Source of the DNA: Spirochaetes bacterium ADurb.Bin110
GTDB lineage: Bacteria; Spirochaetota; Spirochaetia; Treponematales; Rectinemataceae
Direction of reading: 5' to 3'
Length of the DNA: 26,421 bases
NCBI GenBank assembly: GCA_002070755.1
Contig: MWDY01000201.1
Coordinates: 1 to 26,421, forward strand
Part shown: one piece after another, positions 15,849 through 22,137 of the stretch
How positions within the stretch are numbered: position 1 is the stretch's first letter
Layout of the letters: every line of letters begins with the position of its first letter
Notes under the pieces: model-generated
What the model saw: only the letters and a program-made list of their open reading frames with translations
The model's database searches: none
Told to the model about the DNA's origin: nothing
Made by a program: the position numbers and the translations under genes

Positions 15849-15879
15849 TCCGATTCCAAGCTATCATGAGCATATATCG

Positions 15880-15908
15880 TTGACAAGACGGTGCCCATCG
15901 GCTAGGCT
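15880..15908 (+). promoter_or_regulatory. Predicted promoter of the PEGA/FGE-like gene, sharing its -35 region with lepB
   Basis: A perfect TTGACA (15880-15885) is followed by 17 bases and TAGGCT (15903-15908, three of six to TATAAT). The ATG at 15918 is nine bases beyond the -10 box, so the leader would be only about one to three bases; no Shine-Dalgarno sequence is present. On the opposite strand TTGTCA (15886 to 15881) overlaps this -35 and could serve lepB, with a weak TAGCTT 17 bases on. The -10 boxes are poor, so confidence is limited. Confidence 0.35.
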
Positions 15909-15917
15909 GCTTTTACA

Positions 15918-17471
15918 ATGAAAGAGAGTGAAAAAATCACCGACCAGGATATTGAAAAGGTTAAAATAACCTTAAAGCCGATCTTGGGCATTCGGCCACG
16001 TATATATATACCGATTATCTATACACTAATAATCTTTATTATTCTTTTTTTTCTTTTTATCAACCCTGGCCTTTCTAATCCGGGCGCCAAGCTAAGTTTC
16101 GAAGGTAATCCAGGTATAGCAGCTCTCTATATTGCAAATACATATATTGGAAGTACATCTGATGGGATAAAACTTAAGCCTGGCTCTTATCAAATCGAAA
16201 TACGCAAGCGTGGCTTTGAGCCTAAAACTATGGACATTAAGGTACCGAACCGTATATTTGCCACTCTTATGGTGCCACCAAGAGTCAGAATACAATATGA
16301 ATTAGAAGCAGAATCGCTGGAATCCATACTTCTCCCATCTTTTAGGGAATTTTCATCTTGGTCTCTTTCCGGTAGACCAAGCGCTATTTACCAGCTACCT
16401 ATGGTATTATCCGAAGCTTCGAAGGATCTCGTTGCCTTGCCCCCAGCAGATAGAGTGTTTATAGCCAAGGCTCTGCTTGCAGCAGGCTTGAGCGCTGCTC
16501 AAAATAGCTCATCTATTCGCGATGCGATATATGCGAGTTTTTCGCTTGGTGCGCCTGGCGCAAGTCCATTGGGATTTGTTTCTATGGCTCGCAATGCTAT
16601 TGCATTGCTTGCAGGCTCAAAGAACTATGTAGCAGCATTTTCGGAAATAGCTCCCGAAAGAACAAATGATACAATAAGAGGAGCTCTATCAACTTTAGAA
16701 AAAGAAACTTCGACCTTCGAGCTGGCTCTGCATAAGCCTGTCGATGTAAAGATAGTCGGATCTCAATATTTCGTTATCTTCAAGGAAGCAAATCTGAAAG
16801 TCCCAACCTGTACACCCGGTGGCACCAGAATTCTCTATAGTACTTATGTTCCTGAGTTTGGCCTAGCAAGCACCGAAGTTACGCAGCGACAGTTTGCGGG
16901 GTTTTTGAAGGATAATTCTGAATGGATGCCCGAAAACCGCGCAACTCTAATTGAAAAGGGATTTGTGGACAGCTCCTACCTTGCAGACTTTGATATCTCA
17001 AACCCAAGCGATAAGCCAATCACGGGTGTCTCCTGGTATGCTGCGAATGCTTATTGTGAATGGCTTTGTAGATATGCGCCGATAGGTTATGAATTAAAAC
17101 TTCCCACAGAAGCTATGTGGGAAATGGCTGCAACTCAAGCATCTCGAAACATAGCGAGCCTTGGGGTTTTTAGCAATCGTTCTTCGTATGGACCACTTTC
17201 AGTCGATTCTTCCCGCCGCGATGCATCTGGTTTCTCAGATCTCTTTGGAAATGTCTGGGAATGGACTTCTGATAGCTTTAGACCTTATGCATGGATCATA
17301 GAAGATTCCCCTACTTTTGGAATGCTTGCTAATTCAGGCGATTCAAAGACAGTAAAAGGGGGCTCATGGGCTAATAGTGCTGATCAAATATCTATCGAAT
17401 CACGAGGCCCTGTGCCTGCTGATCATTCTTCTGAATTTCTAGGATTTAGACCTGCTCTGATAAGAAAATGA
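15918..17471 (+). CDS. Membrane-anchored PEGA plus FGE/sulfatase-modifying-factor-like protein
   Basis: The 517-residue protein has one membrane helix at about 29-48, then a PEGA-type beta domain (about 58-118; GIAALYIANTYIGST, LKPGSYQIEIRKRGFEP), a helical linker region, and a C-terminal FGE/SUMF1-like domain (about 310-517). Family motifs are PITGVSW (367-373), LPTEAMWE (395-402), FGNVWEW (443-449), VKGGSW (479-484) and GFRP (509-512). The copper-binding cysteines of true formylglycine-generating enzymes, which follow the GGSW motif, are absent (WANSADQISIESRG), so a binding or structural role is likelier than sulfatase activation. The bulk should face the periplasm. The stop overlaps smpB by ATGA (17468-17471). 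Confidence 0.88.
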   Translation: MKESEKITDQDIEKVKITLKPILGIRPRIYIPIIYTLIIFIILFFLFINPGLSNPGAKLSFEGNPGIAALYIANTYIGSTSDGIKLKPGSYQIEIRKRGFEPKTMDIKVPNRIFATLMVPPRVRIQYELEAESLESILLPSFREFSSWSLSGRPSAIYQLPMVLSEASKDLVALPPADRVFIAKALLAAGLSAAQNSSSIRDAIYASFSLGAPGASPLGFVSMARNAIALLAGSKNYVAAFSEIAPERTNDTIRGALSTLEKETSTFELALHKPVDVKIVGSQYFVIFKEANLKVPTCTPGGTRILYSTYVPEFGLASTEVTQRQFAGFLKDNSEWMPENRATLIEKGFVDSSYLADFDISNPSDKPITGVSWYAANAYCEWLCRYAPIGYELKLPTEAMWEMAATQASRNIASLGVFSNRSSYGPLSVDSSRRDASGFSDLFGNVWEWTSDSFRPYAWIIEDSPTFGMLANSGDSKTVKGGSWANSADQISIESRGPVPADHSSEFLGFRPALIRK

Positions 17472-17935
17472 AAACACAAGACTCCATAAAGACCATAGCC
17501 ATTAATCGCCGCGCGCGTTTTGATTACGATATTGAAGAAAGACTTGAATGCGGCATTGCTTTGTTTGGCTCCGAGGTAAAGTCAATCAAAGAAGGAAGGG
17601 TTAGTTTTAGCGATGCCTTTGCAGAGATAAAGGGACAGGAAGTGTGGCTCAACCATTTACATATTGCGGATTACCCTCATTCTTCGATTTTTCGTCACGA
17701 TCCAGACAGGCCAAAAAAACTCCTTCTGCACCGTCAGGAGATCAAGCGACTCGACCGGCGAGTCCGAGAAAAAGGCTTTACCCTAATACCATTGAGCATT
17801 TATCTCAAGCATGGACTTATAAAGCTCGAACTGGGTCTCTGCCGCGGCAAGAAAGCATACGATAAGCGAGCTGAAATAAAAGCTCGGGATTTGGATCGCG
17901 AAATAAGACGAGAATTCAAAGTAAAAGATTGGTAG
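17468..17935 (+). CDS. smpB: SsrA-binding protein SmpB
   Basis: Partner of tmRNA in trans-translation: it binds the tRNA-like domain and carries it into stalled ribosomes. The 155-residue length is normal. Conserved blocks are AINRRARFDYDIEERLECGI, GSEVKSIKEGRVSFSDAFAEI, EVWLNHLHIADY, RPKKLLLHRQEI and the C-terminal GLCRGKKAYDKRAEIKARD with its basic tail that enters the mRNA channel. It overlaps the PEGA/FGE-like gene by ATGA and is followed after five bases by rsmD. No tmRNA gene (ssrA) was recognised in this window. Confidence 0.97.
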   Translation: MKTQDSIKTIAINRRARFDYDIEERLECGIALFGSEVKSIKEGRVSFSDAFAEIKGQEVWLNHLHIADYPHSSIFRHDPDRPKKLLLHRQEIKRLDRRVREKGFTLIPLSIYLKHGLIKLELGLCRGKKAYDKRAEIKARDLDREIRREFKVKDW

Positions 17936-17940
17936 CTTTG

Positions 17941-18477
17941 ATGCGAATAACAGGCGGCGAATATTCAGGAAGAATCGTCAAGATGCCTGAGGGAGACTTG
18001 CGAATAAGGCCCTCGATGGATAGGATGCGCCAATCCGTATTCGATGTCCTTGGCGACCTTCAAGGTTATTCATTTCTCGATCTCTTTGCGGGTTCAGGAA
18101 TCCTTGGACTCGAAGCAGCATCGCGTGGAGCTAATCCTGTTGTCTGCATTGAAAAAGATAGAAAAAAATTTCCAGTTTTGCTGCAAAATGCAGCTATAGC
18201 TCAGCCTGCGATCTTCTGTAAGGCCATGCCAGCAGAGACCTTCATTTTTCGCAACAAGCGAGCATTTGACATTATTTTTCTTGATCCACCCTTCGACTAT
18301 AGATTCAAGCTCCAACTACTCGAACGACTCGATCGATCCGCTTCTATCCATGCTGGAAGCCTAGTCCTCATCCACTTTCCTCATGAAGATAAGCTGCCAG
18401 AACAGATTTCGAGACTAAAATGCTATGATATAAGGATCTTTGGTCGTTCTATTGTGCATTTTTATCGAAGAACATGA
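17941..18477 (+). CDS. rsmD: 16S rRNA (guanine966-N2)-methyltransferase RsmD
   Basis: SAM-dependent methyltransferase that makes m2G966 in 16S rRNA. The ATG at 17941 begins the family opening MRITGGEYSGR and gives 178 residues; an in-frame TTG at 17929 inside smpB is a less likely start. Motifs are RIRPSMDRMRQSVFDVL, the SAM-binding FLDLFAGSGILGLEAASRGA, IEKD at the ribose-binding position, and the catalytic FLDPPFDY (DPPF in place of N/DPPY). It starts five bases after the smpB stop, and it ends the unit that begins at the PEGA/FGE-like gene; a separate promoter follows for the TPR gene. Confidence 0.95.
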   Translation: MRITGGEYSGRIVKMPEGDLRIRPSMDRMRQSVFDVLGDLQGYSFLDLFAGSGILGLEAASRGANPVVCIEKDRKKFPVLLQNAAIAQPAIFCKAMPAETFIFRNKRAFDIIFLDPPFDYRFKLQLLERLDRSASIHAGSLVLIHFPHEDKLPEQISRLKCYDIRIFGRSIVHFYRRT

Positions 18478-18508
18478 TATCTTATTTGTAATTAAAACTT
18501 TGAAAATG

Positions 18509-18537
18509 TTGCATTGATATGAATTAAAAGGTATAAT
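18509..18537 (+). promoter_or_regulatory. Strong predicted sigma-70 promoter of the TPR-rlmN unit
   Basis: TTGCAT (18509-18514, four of six to TTGACA) is followed by exactly 17 bases and a perfect TATAAT (18532-18537). Predicted start of transcription is near 18544, about 100 bases before the TPR start codon at 18644, so this unit has a real 5' leader, unlike several other units in the window. Confidence 0.65.
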
Positions 18538-18565
18538 AAAGGCTGCAAAAAGATTAAGAGAAAGA

Positions 18566-18626
18566 CGGAAAGAGTCAGGTAATAAATAATTCGGCCACAA
18601 GGAGCCATATTTAAAAATACTTTCCG
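18566..18626 (+). promoter_or_regulatory. Possible leader stem closing next to the TPR ribosome binding site
   Basis: CGGAAAG (18566-18572) is the exact complement of CTTTCCG (18620-18626), giving a seven-pair stem with a 47-base loop inside the predicted leader. The right arm ends four bases before the GAGG ribosome binding site (18631-18634). This is suggestive only; a seven-base match in 100 bases can occur by chance. Confidence 0.2.
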
Positions 18627-18643
18627 CCAAGAGGTAAAAAGCC

Positions 18644-19789
18644 ATGAGTGATATGCCATCTTTGCCCTACAATGACGATTTTTTCGAAATTCCTAATGAG
18701 ATCCAATTAGAAAACACAGAGGTCGCAGAAATATCAAAAAAAGGTTATCAGCTCCTAAAAGAGAACCGCTTCGATGAAGCAGTTGAATGTTTTATTCAAA
18801 TTCTTGAAAAAGATAAAGAGAATAACTATGCCCTTGTCGGTTTGGGAGATGCTGCTCGCAAGCAAGAGCGATTCAAAGAGGCTGCCGATTACTATAGACG
18901 CTGCTTAATTTTTCATCCAGGCAATAGCTATGCATTATTCGGGCTAGCGGACTGCTACAAGGCTCTCAACCAATTCCAAAAAGCCATTGAAATCTGGGAA
19001 CAATACCTTCTTCATGACAACACAAACATCACTGTATTGACACGCGTTGCCGATGCGTATCGCAAGGTTCGTGACTTCCGGAAATCCAAATCTATTTATC
19101 ATCGTGTTCTCGAACTCAATACAGATAATCACTATGCTCTTATTGGCCTTGGTCACTTGCACTACGATTTTAAGGAGTACAAGGAAGCTCTCTCCTACTG
19201 GCAGCGCATGGTCGAGTTAGAAGGCGACAATGTTGACATTAGAGTTCTGACTGCCATTGGAAACTGTTATCGTAAGCTAAAACATTTCGATAAAGGTATC
19301 CCAATCTTCGAAAAAGCCCTCGAAAAAGAGCCAGATAATTTCTATGCCCTTTTCGGTATAGCCGATTGCTATCGAGGAGTGGGCAAACAGAATATGTCCC
19401 TGGTTTATTGGAACAAGATCTTGGAAAAAGATCCCAAGAATAAGGTTATTCTGACTCGCGCGGGAGATGCATATCGGAATATGGGCGATTTTGAAAAAGC
19501 CACAGAGTATTATCAAAATGCTCTCAATATCGAGTTCGATATCTATGCAGTATTAGGTCTTGCAGTGATTGCCCGACAGCAGGGCAAGTACGATGAAGCC
19601 ATTGCGAGCCTCCGCTCGCTCTTACAAAACGACCCAAAGAACTATCGCATCTATGTCGAGCTCGCTCAGACCTATCTAATGAACAATCAGCGCCAAATGG
19701 CAGTCGAAATACTTAGCGAATTCCAGCAGATGGGCATAAAAAATCCAGTTATTCAAGATGCCTTGTTCAAACTGACAACCAAGACATGA
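18644..19789 (+). CDS. Tetratricopeptide-repeat protein
   Basis: The 381-residue protein is built almost wholly of about nine to ten TPR units from residue 30 to the end, with no signal peptide or membrane helix, so it is probably a cytoplasmic scaffold. Repeat starts such as NNYALVGLGDAA, NSYALFGLADCY, NITVLTRVADAY, NHYALIGLGHLH, NFYALFGIADCY and NKVILTRAGDAY are easy to see, and from the second unit they alternate between a YALxG type and a VLTR type, suggesting a roughly 68-residue double unit. The N-terminal 25 residues are acidic and unstructured-looking. GAGG lies nine bases before the ATG. The stop overlaps rlmN by ATGA. TPR proteins bind other proteins; no specific partner can be named. 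Confidence 0.93.
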   Translation: MSDMPSLPYNDDFFEIPNEIQLENTEVAEISKKGYQLLKENRFDEAVECFIQILEKDKENNYALVGLGDAARKQERFKEAADYYRRCLIFHPGNSYALFGLADCYKALNQFQKAIEIWEQYLLHDNTNITVLTRVADAYRKVRDFRKSKSIYHRVLELNTDNHYALIGLGHLHYDFKEYKEALSYWQRMVELEGDNVDIRVLTAIGNCYRKLKHFDKGIPIFEKALEKEPDNFYALFGIADCYRGVGKQNMSLVYWNKILEKDPKNKVILTRAGDAYRNMGDFEKATEYYQNALNIEFDIYAVLGLAVIARQQGKYDEAIASLRSLLQNDPKNYRIYVELAQTYLMNNQRQMAVEILSEFQQMGIKNPVIQDALFKLTTKT

Positions 19790-20889
19790 ATTCTAATTCC
19801 GCTGAGGAACTAAAAATAGTCTATCCGAGCGGCCTATCTCAGGAAGAATTGGTCGCTATCTTATCTGAAGAACCTCTATATCGTGCAAAACAAGCATTTA
19901 CATGGTTATCTAGAGGAGTAAAGTCATTCGAAGAAATGACCAATCTCCCGGTAGTTCTTAGAGAAAGACTGGCTCAGCGTTTTAATAGCCAAGTCCGCTC
20001 ATCGAGAGTCGAAAACGAGTTTTCTGATAAAGATGGCTCCCTTAAGCTGCAGATAAGGCTCCGCGATGGAGCTGCTGTAGAGTGTGTACTTCTTGAAGAT
20101 ATCGAAGGAAGAAAGACAGCTTGCCTTTCTAGTCAAGTGGGATGCGCCATGGGATGTGCATTCTGCAAGACTGGCACATTAGGATTTCTCCGAAACCTTG
20201 GAGCAGACGAAATAGTCGAACAATTTCATCATCTTCGCGAGCGCTGTGGATTTATATCCAATATCGTATTTATGGGCATGGGAGAACCGCTGCTTAATCT
20301 CTACAATCTCAGAAAAAGCATTTCCATTCTCTCGAATCCAGCAGGCATTGGATTGTCAATGCGGAAAATAACCATATCCACAAGTGGTATTGTTCCTGGC
20401 ATAATAGACCTTGCAAAAAATGGTCCAACTGTGCGCCTAGCTATATCTCTCACCTCCGCAAACCCCGACCTTAGAACGGAGCTTATGCCTGTCAATCGGA
20501 AATGGCCTCTTGATAAGCTAAAATCAGCCCTTCTAGAATATCAGAAAAGCACGAATGATCGCATTACATTTGAAGTCGTTCTCATTGGAGGTCTGAATGT
20601 GGGAGAAAGGGATGCAATTGAGCTAGCGAAATGGATCACTCCGATAAAATCTCAGGTTAATCTTATCCCCTGGAATCCTATAAAAGGAATGCCTTTCAAG
20701 ACTCCTACTGTCCGTCAGATCGAAAAATTTTCACAGATCCTTTTGGAAAGAGGAATCGTAACTGTTCGACGGATGAGCCGTGGCCGCGGTGTAATGGGAG
20801 CTTGTGGGCAGCTAGGAGACACCCTTTCTTTTTGCGATCTTACGCTCAAGCCGAGCGATACGCTGATCAAGGGAGCCAATGACCGATAG
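19786..20889 (+). CDS. rlmN: Dual-specificity 23S rRNA/tRNA adenine-C2 methyltransferase RlmN
   Basis: Radical SAM methyltransferase that makes m2A2503 in 23S rRNA and m2A37 in some tRNAs. The 367-residue protein has the iron-sulfur cluster motif C120-x3-C124-x2-C127 (VGCAMGCAFCKTG), the substrate region FMGMGEPLLNLYNL, ISTSGIVPGI, AISLTSANPDLRTELMPVN, LIPWNPIKGMPF, and the C-terminal catalytic Cys340 in RGRGVMGACGQLG that forms the methyl-carrying intermediate. An N-terminal accessory domain (1-100) is present. It is coupled to the TPR gene by an ATGA overlap. Its last 78 bases overlap, in antisense, the 3' end of the exonuclease gene on the minus strand. Confidence 0.96.
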   Translation: MNSNSAEELKIVYPSGLSQEELVAILSEEPLYRAKQAFTWLSRGVKSFEEMTNLPVVLRERLAQRFNSQVRSSRVENEFSDKDGSLKLQIRLRDGAAVECVLLEDIEGRKTACLSSQVGCAMGCAFCKTGTLGFLRNLGADEIVEQFHHLRERCGFISNIVFMGMGEPLLNLYNLRKSISILSNPAGIGLSMRKITISTSGIVPGIIDLAKNGPTVRLAISLTSANPDLRTELMPVNRKWPLDKLKSALLEYQKSTNDRITFEVVLIGGLNVGERDAIELAKWITPIKSQVNLIPWNPIKGMPFKTPTVRQIEKFSQILLERGIVTVRRMSRGRGVMGACGQLGDTLSFCDLTLKPSDTLIKGANDR

Positions 20890-22074
20890 CTGTGCCCCTA
20901 TACCCTTATCCTTTCTTTCGATTGTACTTGAGTAATTAGAATTGCAGGCCAAATTATGAGCTTTTCGAGCCCAAATTAGAGCTGTCTCCTCATCTTTGAA
21001 TCTATGCTCGAAGAGCTTTGCTTTTGCCACACATCCATAAAGGTATTCATCATCCATCGAGAGTACCACCTCTGAGAATAAATCCCAGTCCTTATCTTTT
21101 CTCGCTAGCTTTGCGAGGTATTGATGCACTCTTCTCATTATTTCTGTGGATAAACCATTTTCTTCATGGTTCCTATAGATCATATAGAGTAGCGATTTTG
21201 CGTCTTCTAGCCTTCCAAGCTTACAGAAACGATGAACTAGGCCTAATGGATCTACTGCATCTTCGATAACAGCCCTATATGGATCGCGATACGCTGATTC
21301 GGTATGGAAAAAGAGCCTAGCAAGCGAGACCACATCCATAATATTGTGCTGCCATACTAGTTCCATTAGCTCCTTTTGATTCTCGCTGAGAGAATCGCTT
21401 TTCACATAATCGAGCCAGACTTTTGGAATTGCAGCTCCAGGAATATCAAATTCTCTTGTCTTATTAAGGACGAATCTTTCCATAGAGGCGAGAGAACATG
21501 AATCGAGAATCTTACCCCAGAATCGTCGGCAGTCGTGAAGTACATCTATATGCAACCTAGCTGGCATCACAATTCCATTTAGTATGCATCGCGACCTGAG
21601 CAATGGAATATCGAATGTGGCCCCATTATAGCTTGCAATACAATCTCCAGCTGAGAGCTGTGAGGTCACCACTGAAAGAAAATCGCGCTCTCCCGGATAA
21701 TCTTCTAGAAATACTTGGCTAAGAACTAGATTCCTTCCTTCGAAGCTAGCGGTGGTCGAAAGAAAGGCAAGAGTCCCTGTACCCCCCGAGAGCCCGGTAG
21801 TCTCCAGATCGAAGAATACTATCTTATCAGCAGGGATTTGGAATGCTGGGGCCTCAGAATCGATGTTTCTTTCAGTCTCAGAGAGATGCACTGGTCTTAT
21901 GATACAAGGATAGAAAAAAGGAGGAACAATAAAAATAGGCCCTTGAATCTCTCTAGTCCATACATAAGGCAATATATTGTGCCAGTTTTCTGGCATATTT
22001 CTTTCTTTTGAGGCTAAAGTGTTTTTTTTGATTTTTTCGCTCTTAATCAAAGCAAGGCGTTCTTTAAGATTCAC
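20812..22074 (-). CDS. mrfB: YprB/MrfB-like RNase H-fold exonuclease
   Basis: The 420-residue protein has a DEDD-type 3'-5' exonuclease domain: FFDLETTGLSGGTGT (D89, E91), SYNGATFDIPLLRSR (D155) and WQHNIMDVVSLARL (D247), followed by a TPR-like helical C-terminus (RFCKLGRLEDAKSLLY, AKLFEHRFKDEETALIWARKA). This matches the family of Bacillus subtilis YprB, described as MrfB, the nuclease partner of helicase MrfA in mitomycin C damage repair. The helicase homologue lies directly upstream on the same strand, 63 bases away. The start is GTG at 22072-22074, supported by AGGAG eight bases upstream. The 3' end overlaps rlmN in antisense by 78 bases; the last residues (QRIARLERKIAKRK) look like genuine helix. 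Confidence 0.88.
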   Translation of the reverse strand: MNLKERLALIKSEKIKKNTLASKERNMPENWHNILPYVWTREIQGPIFIVPPFFYPCIIRPVHLSETERNIDSEAPAFQIPADKIVFFDLETTGLSGGTGTLAFLSTTASFEGRNLVLSQVFLEDYPGERDFLSVVTSQLSAGDCIASYNGATFDIPLLRSRCILNGIVMPARLHIDVLHDCRRFWGKILDSCSLASMERFVLNKTREFDIPGAAIPKVWLDYVKSDSLSENQKELMELVWQHNIMDVVSLARLFFHTESAYRDPYRAVIEDAVDPLGLVHRFCKLGRLEDAKSLLYMIYRNHEENGLSTEIMRRVHQYLAKLARKDKDWDLFSEVVLSMDDEYLYGCVAKAKLFEHRFKDEETALIWARKAHNLACNSNYSSTIERKDKGIGAQLSVIGSLDQRIARLERKIAKRKGVS

Positions 22075-22082
22075 TTACTGAA

Positions 22083-22087
22083 CTCCT
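22083..22087 (-). promoter_or_regulatory. Shine-Dalgarno element that decides the GTG start of the exonuclease
   Basis: AGGAG on the minus strand lies eight bases upstream of the GTG at 22074 in the 63-base gap after the helicase stop. No ATG exists nearby in frame before residue 27, so this element supports the GTG start. Confidence 0.7.
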
Positions 22088-22137
22088 TATTCGCCTAATA
22101 TCTATGATTTTGCATATAGAGAGATTATTCGAATAAT

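Noticed and set aside
15995..16015. TATATATATA run, considered as a repeat or promoter
   Set aside because: It lies within the coding sequence of the membrane segment (Arg-Ile-Tyr-Ile-Pro) and needs no other explanation.
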